This document shows, one piece after another, positions 1 to 9,781 of a stretch of 64,000 nucleotides of DNA (its first letter is position 1; each line of letters opens with the position of its first letter). Position numbers and translations under genes: made by a program. Under the pieces are notes generated by a model. That model had not been told where the DNA came from. It ran no database searches and saw nothing but the letters and a program-made list of their open reading frames with translations. The stretch is taken from positions 2,180,001-2,244,000 of the forward strand of contig NZ_CP061813.1 of the NCBI RefSeq assembly GCF_014784055.1, in the 5' to 3' direction. This stretch comes from Polaribacter haliotis (lineage in GTDB: Bacteria; Bacteroidota; Bacteroidia; Flavobacteriales; Flavobacteriaceae).

Positions 1-688
1 AAACATCTTGAGAACGAAACTTGAAATGAATTTTCTTTCCTTTTGGTAAGTATAATTCTGTAACTTGTATATCGTCTGATGCGTTTTTATCAGTCATATC
101 TACACCTAAAGTATTAATACCTTTTATGTAGTTTACGTTTCCTAAACCTAATGTATTGTCCTCACCTGCATAACGTGCATCCCATCTAAATTGTTGAGAA
201 TATACTTCAATAACGATGGCATCGTCATCAGATAAATCCATAACATTATTCCATTGCCATAAACCATATCCAATTAAACCAACCAAAACAATTGCTGGAG
301 TAATTGTCCAAATAAATTCTAATTTATGACTATCTGCATAAAATTTCGCTTTTTTGTCTTTACTTCCTCTATACTTAAAAGTAAAGTAAAAAATAAGAAA
401 CTGCATTATAAATTGTACAATTCCAATTAACCAAAATGTAATGTCGAATAAATTATCGTCATGTTCTCCTTCTATAGAAGCAGATTCTGGTAACATTATT
501 ACATTCATGAAGATTAAACAATAAATCATCATTGCATAGAAAAAAGCCATAAAACCAATAGCAAATTTACCTTGAGCAGCATTATCATTATCGTTGGCAA
601 TAGTACTTCTAAAATCCATGATTCTAGTAATTTGCCAAACACTTACACCGATTGCAACACCTATAAAAATATAAAATAGAGCTAGCAT
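1..688 (-). CDS. coxB: Cytochrome c oxidase subunit II (partial, C-terminus beyond window)
   Basis: The frame is open from the ATG at 688 to the left edge of the window, about 229 codons. The product opens with a membrane segment (MLALFYIFIGVAIGV). A TM hairpin follows, then the subunit II feature in which an aromatic-rich periplasmic domain begins (QQFRWDARYAGEDN). The CuA ligands would lie in the missing C-terminal part. Subunit II accepts electrons from cytochrome c or directly from complex III and passes them to subunit I. It lies 36 bp downstream of actF on the same strand, which is the usual Bacteroidota order (act genes, then cox genes). coxA is expected just outside the window. Confidence 0.9.
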   Translation of the reverse strand, partial: MLALFYIFIGVAIGVSVWQITRIMDFRSTIANDNDNAAQGKFAIGFMAFFYAMMIYCLIFMNVIMLPESASIEGEHDDNLFDITFWLIGIVQFIMQFLIFYFTFKYRGSKDKKAKFYADSHKLEFIWTITPAIVLVGLIGYGLWQWNNVMDLSDDDAIVIEVYSQQFRWDARYAGEDNTLGLGNVNYIKGINTLGVDMTDKNASDDIQVTELYLPKGKKIHFKFRSQDV

Positions 689-724
689 ATTTATCTTGTC
701 TTAATTTTTTAATTCAATTATTTA

Positions 725-2185
725 TTAATGATGATCTGCGGATCCTTCTCCTCTGTGTTCTATATTATAATAGTGAAAATGTTCACTTTCTTGTAAGAAC
801 GGGTTTCCTGTTGGAACTGTATTTGCTTTTGCAAATGCGCTAAATACTGTATATATAAAGATTCCTAAGAAAAATAATAATGCACTAATTTCTGGGATAC
901 CAAAGAACCACTGCCCACCAACTGTTGCTGGCATTACCATAATAAATACATCTACATAATGTCCTGCTAATATTACAATACCTCCAATAATAACAAACCA
1001 TGGAATGCTCTTAAAGTCACTATTTAATAGTAATAAGATTGGGAATGCAAAATTCATAACAACCATTCCCAAAAATGGTAATTTATATTCATTAAATCTT
1101 GCTAAGAAATATGTAGTTTCCTCAGGTATATCTGCATACCAGATTAACATAAATTGTGCGAACCATAAATATGTCCAGAATACTGAAAAACCAAACATAA
1201 ATTTTGCTAAATCATGAATATGACTATCATTAACTTGAGGTAAAGCTCCTTTTGAACGTAAATAAATAGTTACAAAAGCAATTACTGTTAATGCACTTAC
1301 TAATAAAGTTGCTAAAACATACCAACCAAATAATGTTGAAAACCAGTGTGGGTCTAATCCCATAATCCAATCCCAAGACATCATAGATTCTGTAATCATA
1401 AAAATGAATAAGAATATTACAGATGCATTATAATTTTTCTTGTACGTTTTAAATCCGTCGTTTGCAGTATCTTCAGCTATAGAATTCTTTCTGATAAACC
1501 ATCTATATAAATTCCAAAGTAATAAATAAACAACACTTCTTATTGCCCATCCTGGTACATTCATCCACCACGATTTACCATCTACAATTGCATCGTAATT
1601 TTCACTAGAAGGGTCGAAAGTACCAGGTGTCATCCATGAAAACATATGGTTAAAATGACCAACTGTTAATCCAATAAAAACTAACATAATAATAGATACT
1701 GGAACTAAATTTGCAGTTATTGCCTCCATCACTCTAAACAAAACTACAGACCAACCAGATTGTGCTACTCTTTGCGAAGCATAAAATGCTAATACTAGTA
1801 AAGAGACTCCTAAGAAAAAGAATAAAGACACATAAAATGCAGACCAAGGTCTATTTTGTAATTGATGTAGAACATGTTCTGCATGAGAATCGTCTCCATG
1901 TTCTCCATGAGCACTCATTTCTTTATCTACAAGATTAGTACCATCATGAGAACCACTTGTATCGTGTTCGCTTGTTGCTGAATGACTACTTTCATCTGAA
2001 TGAGTTCCTTCCACAACTTTATCATGTGAAGAGCCATGTGCATCTCCATGAGATTGACTTGCTATAATTTCTTTAGCGTCTTCTACGGTTTTTGGTGCAG
2101 AAAAAAAGCTAAATGCAATACCTAAAGCTCCTACTATGATTAGGGCTAAAGAGAATATTTTTAATTTACCTGAGAATTGATACAT
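725..2185 (-). CDS. actF: Alternative complex III subunit ActF (quinol:cytochrome c oxidoreductase quinone-binding subunit 2)
   Basis: This is a 486-residue polytopic membrane protein with about ten hydrophobic segments. By family it is the second NrfD/PsrC-like integral subunit of alternative complex III, a menaquinol:cytochrome c oxidoreductase of the inner membrane. After the first TM segment (about residues 8-30) there is an unusual hydrophilic stretch, residues 41-110, rich in His, Ser, Asp and Gly with 12 histidines. It is the distal act gene of the operon, 27 bp after actE and 36 bp before coxB. The assignment rests on gene order and membrane topology. The His-rich insertion may bind metal, which is inference. 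Confidence 0.9.
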   Translation of the reverse strand: MYQFSGKLKIFSLALIIVGALGIAFSFFSAPKTVEDAKEIIASQSHGDAHGSSHDKVVEGTHSDESSHSATSEHDTSGSHDGTNLVDKEMSAHGEHGDDSHAEHVLHQLQNRPWSAFYVSLFFFLGVSLLVLAFYASQRVAQSGWSVVLFRVMEAITANLVPVSIIMLVFIGLTVGHFNHMFSWMTPGTFDPSSENYDAIVDGKSWWMNVPGWAIRSVVYLLLWNLYRWFIRKNSIAEDTANDGFKTYKKNYNASVIFLFIFMITESMMSWDWIMGLDPHWFSTLFGWYVLATLLVSALTVIAFVTIYLRSKGALPQVNDSHIHDLAKFMFGFSVFWTYLWFAQFMLIWYADIPEETTYFLARFNEYKLPFLGMVVMNFAFPILLLLNSDFKSIPWFVIIGGIVILAGHYVDVFIMVMPATVGGQWFFGIPEISALLFFLGIFIYTVFSAFAKANTVPTGNPFLQESEHFHYYNIEHRGEGSADHH

Positions 2186-2212
2186 ATCTTTCGTATTCTT
2201 TCTTTTTGTAAT

Positions 2213-2761
2213 TTATTTTAACAAATCTGCACGCAATGCTTCCACATATTGTACTACTTGCCAGCGTTCTTTGTATGTTAATTGAGATGAGTGTGAACCC
2301 ATTAAGTTTTTACCATGCATAATTACGTGATAAATACTCCCTTCTGTAATATCTCTGTCTTTATAATTTGGTATTCCAGCAAATTTATCTACTTCAACCA
2401 AATAACCATTTCCATCACCTTTTTTACCATGGCAAGAAGTACAATATATAGTGTACATTTCTTTTCCATTGTCTAAATTTTCTTGCGAATTTTCTAATGG
2501 ATTTTTAAGCTCTGTTTTTGCTAACTCATATCCTTCAGTAGTGTCAGCGATATCATAAGCTGGTGTTCCTCCTCTTGGAATTGTTCCAGCAACTGGTTTT
2601 GAATTTACAGGATTCCCTTTCAATCCATTCTCTGCATCTGCATTGTAAGGTACAGATTCATACATATCTGGCATGAATTGTACTTGTGGTGTTCTTTTAT
2701 TGCCACAAGACATAAAACTTGCAACAACTACTAAAGCGATAATTAATTTAAAATTCTTCAT
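2213..2761 (-). CDS. actE: Alternative complex III monohaem cytochrome c lipoprotein ActE
   Basis: This 182-residue precursor has a lipoprotein signal with lipobox SFMSC (Cys19). One class I cytochrome c domain carries CTSCH (Cys107, Cys110, His111), with Met154 in the segment KNLMGS as a plausible sixth ligand. ActE sits on the periplasmic side of alternative complex III. By analogy with the known complexes it would relay electrons from the ActA haems towards the oxidase. It lies 10 bp downstream of actD and 27 bp upstream of actF. No other haem motif is present. Confidence 0.92.
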   Translation of the reverse strand: MKNFKLIIALVVVASFMSCGNKRTPQVQFMPDMYESVPYNADAENGLKGNPVNSKPVAGTIPRGGTPAYDIADTTEGYELAKTELKNPLENSQENLDNGKEMYTIYCTSCHGKKGDGNGYLVEVDKFAGIPNYKDRDITEGSIYHVIMHGKNLMGSHSSQLTYKERWQVVQYVEALRADLLK

Positions 2762-2771
2762 TATCTATATA

Positions 2772-3299
2772 TTAGTGCTTGTCTACTATATTAATTTCTA
2801 CAGCTCCTGTGTTTGTTAACAATTCTGTTAATTCAGCTTCGTTATTTTGAACAGGAATTTCCATTAAAAAATGATCGTCTGTAGTTCTTGGATCTGGATT
2901 TTCTGCTTCTTTAAATGGCCAAATTCTACTTCTCATATAAAAAGTAATTACCATTAAATGGGCTGCAAAAAATACTGTTAATTCAAACATAATTGGTACA
3001 AATGCTGGCATGTTAGCAAACCAAGTAAAGTTAGGTTTACCACCAATATCTTGTGGCCAATCGTCTATCATGATATAATTTGTTAACCAAATAGCAACAG
3101 ATAAACCAGTAATTCCGTAGAAAAACGCAGTAATAGCTAATCTAGTAGGTGCTAAACCCATTGCTTTGTCTAATCCATGAACTGGAAAAGGACAAAATAC
3201 TTCTTCTATATGATGATGCTTTGCTTTTACAGCTTTCACTGCATCTAACAAAATTTCGTCATCGGTATAAAACGCGTGAATAACTTTTGATGATTCCAT
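2772..3299 (-). CDS. actD: Alternative complex III subunit ActD (DUF3341)
   Basis: This 175-residue protein matches the DUF3341 family. It has a cytosolic N-terminal part with the sequence CPFPVHGLDKAMGL, followed by two membrane segments at roughly residues 55-78 and 97-123 and a short C-terminal tail. ActD is a small structural membrane subunit of alternative complex III with no cofactor. It is separated from actC by 2 bp and from actE by 10 bp, so the genes are almost certainly co-transcribed. Confidence 0.93.
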   Translation of the reverse strand: MESSKVIHAFYTDDEILLDAVKAVKAKHHHIEEVFCPFPVHGLDKAMGLAPTRLAITAFFYGITGLSVAIWLTNYIMIDDWPQDIGGKPNFTWFANMPAFVPIMFELTVFFAAHLMVITFYMRSRIWPFKEAENPDPRTTDDHFLMEIPVQNNEAELTELLTNTGAVEINIVDKH

Positions 3300-3301
3300 A
3301 A

Positions 3302-4768
3302 TTATTCTTTTATATTTTTATCTGAAGAATCAACTTCAATAATTTTCTTTTCAGCAATAACAATTGTTGGTTTCGTTGGAATACCTTGTGCTAATCTCTT
3401 CTTGTAGAATTCACCAGAAGATTTTAAAATTGTTTTTACTTCCGCTTGCGCAATTACTGGGAATGTTCTTGCATATAATAAGAATAATACAAAGAAGAAC
3501 CCTATTGTTCCAATAAAGATACCTACATCTACAAATGTTGGTTCAAAACGCCACCAAGTTGATGGTAAATGCCCTTTACTTAATACAATTGCGATAATAT
3601 CAAAACGCTCGAACCACATACCAATATTAATAAATATTGAAATAATGAATGACCATATAAAACTTCTTCTAATTTTCTTAAACCATAATATTTGTGGTGT
3701 TAAGATGTTAAAGAATAAAAGCGAATAAAATGCCCAAGCATAAGGTCCTGTTGCAGCACCTACAGATAAGTATGTGTAGTTTTCATATGGCGATCCTGTG
3801 TACCAAGCTATAAAAAATTCTGTTGCGTAAGCTACAGCTACAATTCCACCTGTTAAAATAATTACAATATTCATATATTCTACGTGCATACGTGTAATAT
3901 AATCTTCCATATTTGTAACTTTTCTCATAATACCTAATAACGTTTGTACCATTGCAAATCCAGAAAAGATTGCTCCTGCAACGAAATAAGGTGGAAAAAT
4001 TGTCGAGTGCCAACCTGGGTTTATAGAAGTTGCGAAGTCCATCGATACAATTGTGTGTACAGAAAGTACTAAAGGTGTTGCTAAACCTGCAAGTACTAAA
4101 GATACTTCTTCAAAACGTTGCCAATCTTTTGCTCTTCCAGACCAACCGAATGATAATAAAGCATAAATTTTCTTTTGAAAAGGTTTTACTGCTCTATCAC
4201 GAATCATAGCAAAATCTGGTAATAAACCTGTCCACCAGAAAACTAATGATACAGATAAATAAGTTGAGATTGCAAATACATCCCATAATAATGGTGAGTT
4301 AAAGTTCACCCAAAGAGATCCAAATTGGTTTGGAATTGGCATTACCCAATATCCATTCCAAGGACGTCCCATGTGAATAATTGGAAACAATCCTGCTTGA
4401 AAAACGGCAAAAATTGTCATGGCTTCTGCAGAACGGTTTATGGCCATTCTCCATTTCTGACGGAATAATAAAAGTACTGCAGAAATTAATGTTCCTGCGT
4501 GACCAATACCAACCCACCATACAAAGTTTGTAATATCCCAAGCCCATCCAATGTTCTTGTTCAATCCCCAAACTCCAATACCAGTTCCAACTGTATAGAA
4601 AATACATCCAAATCCCCAAAGCATTGCTGCTAAAGAAATATAAAATGCTATATACCAGTTTTTGTTTGCTTTACCTTCTATAGGTTTCGCAATGTCTTCG
4701 GTAATATCGTGGTAACTTTTATCACCTAATACTAAAGGTTCCCTAATGGATGCTTCGTAATGAGACAT
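3302..4768 (-). CDS. actC: Alternative complex III subunit ActC (NrfD/PsrC-type quinol-binding membrane protein)
   Basis: This 488-residue protein has about ten TM segments and the NrfD/PsrC fold seen in polysulfide reductase and DMSO reductase membrane anchors. Its early segments contain the conserved GIGHAGTLISAVLLLFRQKW stretch, and the following loop has HMGRPWNGYW. The family binds menaquinol at the membrane/periplasm boundary and hands electrons to the iron-sulfur subunit ActB. The gene lies 22 bp downstream of actB and 2 bp upstream of actD. Confidence 0.95.
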   Translation of the reverse strand: MSHYEASIREPLVLGDKSYHDITEDIAKPIEGKANKNWYIAFYISLAAMLWGFGCIFYTVGTGIGVWGLNKNIGWAWDITNFVWWVGIGHAGTLISAVLLLFRQKWRMAINRSAEAMTIFAVFQAGLFPIIHMGRPWNGYWVMPIPNQFGSLWVNFNSPLLWDVFAISTYLSVSLVFWWTGLLPDFAMIRDRAVKPFQKKIYALLSFGWSGRAKDWQRFEEVSLVLAGLATPLVLSVHTIVSMDFATSINPGWHSTIFPPYFVAGAIFSGFAMVQTLLGIMRKVTNMEDYITRMHVEYMNIVIILTGGIVAVAYATEFFIAWYTGSPYENYTYLSVGAATGPYAWAFYSLLFFNILTPQILWFKKIRRSFIWSFIISIFINIGMWFERFDIIAIVLSKGHLPSTWWRFEPTFVDVGIFIGTIGFFFVLFLLYARTFPVIAQAEVKTILKSSGEFYKKRLAQGIPTKPTIVIAEKKIIEVDSSDKNIKE

Positions 4769-4790
4769 ATTTTTATATCTTAAAATTTAA

Positions 4791-7700
4791 TTACGCTTCG
4801 TTTGTATTTCTAACTTTTACTTGATATATTACATTAGGCTTCGTTTGAAGGTAATCTAATACATTATAAGCTCTTTTATCTTCTGCTAATGCAGCTACTT
4901 GGTCTTCTTTATTGTTTACATCTCCAAAAACCATAGCTCCTGTTGTACAAGCGGAAGAACAAGCAGTTTCAAATTCGTCTGTATTTACTTTTCTTCCTTC
5001 TTTTTTCGCTTTTAAAATTGTTGCTTGTGTCATTTGAATACACATAGAACATTTTTCCATTACTCCTCTAGAACGAACTACAACATCTGGATTTAAAACC
5101 ATTTTACCATATTCGTTGTTCATATTGAAGTCGAACTCGTTATTATTTGCATAATTAAACCAGTTAAAACGACGTACTCTATATGGACAGTTGTTTGCAC
5201 AGTATCTTGTACCAACACATCTATTATATGCCATTTGATTTTGTCCTTGACGACCATGAGAAGTTGCTGCAACAGGGCACACAGTCTCACAAGGAGCATG
5301 GTTACAGTGCTGACACATCATTGGTTGAAAAGTAACTTCAGGATTTTCTGCTTCAGTTTCTAACGCTTCATACGTTTCTCCTCTACTTAATCCTAATGCT
5401 TTTGCTTCTTCTCTTGTTTCTACTTCAGAAGAATAATATCTATCGATACGCAACCAGTGCATATCTCTACCAACTCGAACTTCTTTTTTACCTACAACTG
5501 GAACATTGTTTTCTGCATGACAAGCTACAACACACGCACCACAACCTGTACAAGAAGTTAAATCGATAGATAAATTAAAGTGATGCCCAATTTCTCTATT
5601 GTGTTCATCCCATAAATCAATCGTATTTGCTTCTACTTCTTTGTGATCGTACGATACATAGGCAGGTTTATTCCATCCATGATGGTGATCTTTAGGCTCT
5701 ACAGTTTTGTATTCTTTTAAAGAAGTTACCTTTAAAATATCATGTCGACCCGCAATTGTTTTTTGTACTTGTGTACAAGCAAACTTATGTGTTCCAAGTA
5801 CTTTTTCTACTTTTACATTATATTGAATGTTATTACCTCCTTTATATAAAGGATATGCATTAACACCTACTTGCATTTCTTCTTTTAAACCAAAAGTTTT
5901 TCCAAAACCTAAAGCTAAACCTATAGAACCTTTAGCCTGACCTGGTTGCACCATAACAGGAACTACAACTTCAGTACCATTTACGGTTACTTTCGCATAA
6001 TCTCCATTAATAGCTCCATTATCTTTTACAGGATTAGAAAAACCTAATTCTCTAGCATCTGCCATAGAAACGGTTAAGTAATTATCCCAAGAAGCTCTTG
6101 TAATTGGGTCTGGAAATTCTTGTAACCAAGGATTGTTCGCCTGCTTACCATCTCCTAAACCTGTTTTTGTATATAAATTTAACTCCATCCCTGAAGGAGT
6201 AGTGTTCATTTTTAAAATTCTTGCTACTTCTGCCATTGAAATATCTCTAGGAGATTCAACACCATCTTCAGTGGCAACTACTTCTTTTTGAAAGAATCCA
6301 TTGTGTAAAGCTTTGTTCCAAGAACTACCTCCTAAAACTTCTGTAGACCAGAAAGTTTTTAAGAAATCGTAATAAGAAGTTGCACTCCCAGACCACTTTA
6401 ATAAAGTGTCTTGAAATTGACGAGTTTTAAATAATGGTTGAATTGTAGGTTGTATTAACCCGTAATTTCCTTCAGAAAAATTGGTATCTCCCCAAGACTC
6501 TAAGAAATGTGTTGCAGGTAAGGCATAATCCATTGCATCTACAGTAGAACTATTTTCAACAGAAATTGCAACTTTTAAGGATACATTTTTTAATGCTTCT
6601 GCAAACGCAACTCCATTATCTAAAGTGTAAACAGGATCTACATTATAAGTGATTAATCCCCCAATTTTTCCAGATTTTACATCTGAAACTAATTTTTGAA
6701 CTTGCTCGTAACTCCCTTGACGAATGTTTAACGAGTTATTAATATCTAAAATCTCACTATTTAATGCTCTATTAATTGCTAAAGAGATTAATTGTGCATT
6801 AATATCATTCAAACCAGTCATAACAACTGCTTTAGGACCTGCTTTTTTTAACTCTTGTGCGATTTTTTGAATTTCGCTATCAATTGGTGTAGCTTTAGAA
6901 GCAACTCCTTCTTTTGTAATAGCATTGTATAAATTCAATAAAGCGAAAACAACATCAGATGGTTTTGCAACAATACGCTTATCTGCATTTGCACCTGTTA
7001 AAGACATATTACTCTCCACTTGAATATGGCGAGACATGTTGCCTGTTTCTGGTTTTCTACCTTGTATATATGCTTTTTCGAAACCTCCGTGAAAATCTCC
7101 TAAGAAATCTGCCCCAAAAGAAACGATTGTTTTTGCATTTTCTAATTTATAATTAGGTAAAGCTCTTCTACCATACATTGCTTCGAAAGCATCTGTGGCT
7201 GCTGCCTCAGAAACTGCATCATAAACAATATGTGTAACATTTGGATGAGCTGTTGTAAAGTCTTCAACAATTTTAGTTGTTGATGGGCTTGCCATAGTTC
7301 CAGTTAATAAAACAACTGGCTTTCCAGCTTCTTTTAACTTTAATAATTCTATACCTATTTCTTTATCTGCATTTGCCCAAGAAATTGTTTCTCCATTTTT
7401 AGATGGCTCTTGTAAACGAAGTTTTTCATCGTATAAAGATAAAACAGAAGCCTGTACTCTCGCACTTGTTGTTCCATTTGCCTCTTTATTTGGCATAATT
7501 TGAATTGGACGACCTTCACGTGTTTTTACTAACACATTTGCAAAGTCGAAACCATCTGCTATGGAAGTAGCATACCAATCTGCAACACCAGCAATAATAT
7601 CGTTTGGTTTTACAACGTAAGGAATGGACTTGATAACAGGTCCTTCACAAGCTGCTAATGAAGCTGCCGCTGTTGTAAAGCCCACATATTTTAAGAAATC

Positions 7701-7856
7701 TCTACGTGATGTAGATGAATTCTCCAATGTTTCTTTATCACCTAAAAAATCGTCTGTAGGAATATTCTCTACAAATTCATTTTTACTCAGCGTTTCAACA
7801 ACAGAACTACCCTTTAGTTCTTCAACACTTTTCCAGTATTTTTTGTTTGAAGCCAT
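4791..7856 (-). CDS. actB: Alternative complex III iron-sulfur/molybdopterin-oxidoreductase-like subunit ActB
   Basis: This 1021-residue fusion begins with a TAT-like signal (SRRDFLK, residues 50-56) ending in a lipobox-like LAAC (Cys70). A large domain related to molybdopterin oxidoreductases occupies about residues 75-700; in characterised complexes of this family it carries no Mo cofactor. The C-terminal ferredoxin-like domain holds four cysteine clusters: CTGCGACVVAC (about 766), CQHCNHAPCETVCP (about 852), CVGTRYCANNCP (about 884) and CSMC (about 936). These fit three [4Fe-4S] clusters and one [3Fe-4S]. It is the electron-transfer core between ActC and ActA. Spacing is 52 bp to actA and 22 bp to actC. 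Confidence 0.95.
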   Translation of the reverse strand: MASNKKYWKSVEELKGSSVVETLSKNEFVENIPTDDFLGDKETLENSSTSRRDFLKYVGFTTAAASLAACEGPVIKSIPYVVKPNDIIAGVADWYATSIADGFDFANVLVKTREGRPIQIMPNKEANGTTSARVQASVLSLYDEKLRLQEPSKNGETISWANADKEIGIELLKLKEAGKPVVLLTGTMASPSTTKIVEDFTTAHPNVTHIVYDAVSEAAATDAFEAMYGRRALPNYKLENAKTIVSFGADFLGDFHGGFEKAYIQGRKPETGNMSRHIQVESNMSLTGANADKRIVAKPSDVVFALLNLYNAITKEGVASKATPIDSEIQKIAQELKKAGPKAVVMTGLNDINAQLISLAINRALNSEILDINNSLNIRQGSYEQVQKLVSDVKSGKIGGLITYNVDPVYTLDNGVAFAEALKNVSLKVAISVENSSTVDAMDYALPATHFLESWGDTNFSEGNYGLIQPTIQPLFKTRQFQDTLLKWSGSATSYYDFLKTFWSTEVLGGSSWNKALHNGFFQKEVVATEDGVESPRDISMAEVARILKMNTTPSGMELNLYTKTGLGDGKQANNPWLQEFPDPITRASWDNYLTVSMADARELGFSNPVKDNGAINGDYAKVTVNGTEVVVPVMVQPGQAKGSIGLALGFGKTFGLKEEMQVGVNAYPLYKGGNNIQYNVKVEKVLGTHKFACTQVQKTIAGRHDILKVTSLKEYKTVEPKDHHHGWNKPAYVSYDHKEVEANTIDLWDEHNREIGHHFNLSIDLTSCTGCGACVVACHAENNVPVVGKKEVRVGRDMHWLRIDRYYSSEVETREEAKALGLSRGETYEALETEAENPEVTFQPMMCQHCNHAPCETVCPVAATSHGRQGQNQMAYNRCVGTRYCANNCPYRVRRFNWFNYANNNEFDFNMNNEYGKMVLNPDVVVRSRGVMEKCSMCIQMTQATILKAKKEGRKVNTDEFETACSSACTTGAMVFGDVNNKEDQVAALAEDKRAYNVLDYLQTKPNVIYQVKVRNTNEA

Positions 7857-7908
7857 TTATGCTTTTATTTAATGATTGAAAGATTTAAAAAATCTTTTAA
7901 TTTTATAA

Positions 7909-9213
7909 TTAATAATGACACTTACCACATTCTAATCCACCTAACTGAGAAATTGTAACTTGCTCTGTGCCATACTTTTCTGCTAATTGTTTATGGATTT
8001 TTTCGTAATAATCGTTATTTCTTAAATCTACTTTTGTTGCTCTATGACAATCGATACACCAACCCATTGTTAATGGAGAATATTGATACATTTCTTCCAT
8101 TTCTTGAACAGGTCCATGACATTTCTGACAAGCGATTCCTGCAACTGTTACGTGTTGAGAGTGATTATAATAAACAAAATCTGGTAAATTATGAATTCTA
8201 ACCCATTTAATTGGCTTTTCCTCTCCAGTATATTCTAAAACTTCTGGATCCCAGCCTGCAGCTTTATATACTTTAGCGATCTCCATATCTAATTCAGCTT
8301 TTCCTAAAACAACACCATCTTCTAACTCTACAACTGTATTTTCTGCAACTTCAGAAATATTCTTATGACAGTTCATACAAACATTTACAGAAGGGATTCC
8401 CGAATGCTTACTGTGTTTTGCTGAAGAATGACAGTATTGACAATCGATTTTATTATCTCCTGCGTGAATTTTATGAGAAAATGCAATAGGCTGTATTGGT
8501 TGATATCCTTCATCTACACCTATTTTAAATAAGGTACCAAAAACAATATAAGCACCTACTAAGAGTAAGAAAATTGTTGCTAATACTTTTAAGAAAGTAT
8601 TATTCTTAACTCCAATCCACAATTCTTGTAAATCTCTTTTTAAATTCGATTGAACTTCTGGCTTTTTATTCCCTTTTAATTCACTTACTTGCTTTAACAA
8701 GCTTGCAATCATTAAAAATGCTATTACAATTGCTGCCGCTAACAAATATATTAACCATTCTGGAGCACTTCCTGAAGGTACACCTGTTACTCCACCTTCT
8801 GTTACAACCGGAGCTTTTTTAATTTCCCCAACTGTTGTGTAATATAAAATATCATTTACATCAGCATCTGACAATTGTGGAAAAGCCGTCATACTAGAGC
8901 CATTGTACTCTTCATAAATCTCAATCGCTTGTTTATCTCCAGAAGCCCTAAGCTCTGCATTATTTTTAATCCAAGCTACTAACCAATCATTTTCTCTTCT
9001 TTCTTCTACATTAGCTAAAGCAGGCCCTACCAGTTTCTTGTCTAATTTATGACAAGAAGCACATAGAGATTTGAATAATGCTTTTCCTCTTTTTTGACGA
9101 ACTTCATCCATATCTTGCGAATACGAAGAAATGCTAAAAGCAAAAAATAAAAGTAATGTAAGACCCTTAAGGAACAATGAAGTTAGTCTACTGTGCAATG
9201 CTACACTTTTCAT
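7909..9213 (-). CDS. actA: Alternative complex III multihaem cytochrome c ActA, fused to an N-terminal monohaem domain
   Basis: This 434-residue protein has six CxxCH motifs. The first is CASCH at residue 51, in an N-terminal class I cytochrome c domain that follows a signal segment. Two membrane segments follow at about residues 153-175 and 205-230. The C-terminal half is a pentahaem domain with CQYCH, CMNCH, CQKCH, CIDCH and, at the extreme C-terminus, CGKCH. The pentahaem part is the standard ActA of alternative complex III. The extra N-terminal cytochrome could shuttle electrons to a terminal oxidase, which is inference. It is the first gene of the operon, and a candidate promoter lies at 9280-9287. 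Confidence 0.94.
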   Translation of the reverse strand: MKSVALHSRLTSLFLKGLTLLLFFAFSISSYSQDMDEVRQKRGKALFKSLCASCHKLDKKLVGPALANVEERRENDWLVAWIKNNAELRASGDKQAIEIYEEYNGSSMTAFPQLSDADVNDILYYTTVGEIKKAPVVTEGGVTGVPSGSAPEWLIYLLAAAIVIAFLMIASLLKQVSELKGNKKPEVQSNLKRDLQELWIGVKNNTFLKVLATIFLLLVGAYIVFGTLFKIGVDEGYQPIQPIAFSHKIHAGDNKIDCQYCHSSAKHSKHSGIPSVNVCMNCHKNISEVAENTVVELEDGVVLGKAELDMEIAKVYKAAGWDPEVLEYTGEEKPIKWVRIHNLPDFVYYNHSQHVTVAGIACQKCHGPVQEMEEMYQYSPLTMGWCIDCHRATKVDLRNNDYYEKIHKQLAEKYGTEQVTISQLGGLECGKCHY

Positions 9214-9279
9214 ATTTACAAACTATAATTTAATAATGTGTATGATTTCGCTCAAAAACATGATTTTTGAACAGTTTGA

Positions 9280-9287
9280 CAAAAGTA
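9280..9287 (-). promoter_or_regulatory. Candidate -7 promoter box of the act-cox operon
   Basis: The minus strand reads TACTTTTG, an exact TAnnTTTG box of the Bacteroidota primary sigma factor. It would place the transcription start near 9276, about 60 nt before the actA ATG. At the -33 spacing (N19) the sequence is TTTC, one mismatch from TTTG. No other box as good is seen upstream of actA. Confidence 0.5.
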
Positions 9288-9387
9288 CTACATATTGCCA
9301 AATTTTGAAAAGCTAAAGGAACGTTAAATATTAATTTATAATTATTCTAAATAAGTATTTTATTCAATTTATTACTAATGAAGTCGT

Positions 9388-9395
9388 TATTTTTG
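9388..9395 (+). promoter_or_regulatory. Candidate -7 promoter box of the SPOR gene
   Basis: TATTTTTG matches TAnnTTTG and lies 18 bp before the ATG at 9413. No TTTG is present 19 bp upstream, so only the -7 half is supported. Confidence 0.4.
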
Positions 9396-9412
9396 TAGAA
9401 AGATTTTAATCT

Positions 9413-9781
9413 ATGAAAAATACATTGCTTTTAATAATATTTTTTGTGAGTTTGTTTATTGGAACAACCACTTTATCTGCTCAAAACTCTACAAATAGTA
9501 GTGAAGAAATTAAACGCCTTGTTGAAAAAAAGAGGGGTTATGACAAGGCTATAGGTTTTGGTTATAAAATTCAAATTTATAATGGAAGAGAAACCGCTGC
9601 AAAAAGAAAGCAGGCACAATTTAAAATATTATATCCTAGAGTATACTCTAGATTAGTTTACAACGCTCCTGAATGGAAGGTACAAGTTGGTAATTATAAA
9701 ACGAAATTAGATGCAGACAGAGCGCTTTTAATCTTTCAAAAAGAGTTTTCTGGAATTATTGCTGTTCCTATGGGTAAATAA
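9413..9781 (+). CDS. Secreted SPOR-domain protein
   Basis: This 122-residue precursor has a Sec signal peptide (residues 1-24, ending LSAQN). It is followed by a single SPOR-type repeat: FGYKIQIYNG opens the first strand, and WKVQVGNYKTKLDADRALL resembles the conserved second half. SPOR domains bind denuded peptidoglycan glycan strands and usually mark division or cell-envelope proteins. The protein contains little besides this domain. It diverges from actA and ends convergently with infB across a bidirectional terminator. The precise role is unknown. Confidence 0.8.
   Translation: MKNTLLLIIFFVSLFIGTTTLSAQNSTNSSEEIKRLVEKKRGYDKAIGFGYKIQIYNGRETAAKRKQAQFKILYPRVYSRLVYNAPEWKVQVGNYKTKLDADRALLIFQKEFSGIIAVPMGK

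Noticed and set aside
3783..4619. Short minus-strand frames inside actC (3783-4013 and 4299-4619).
   Set aside because: They are out-of-frame shadows of actC, whose own frame has full-length family similarity.
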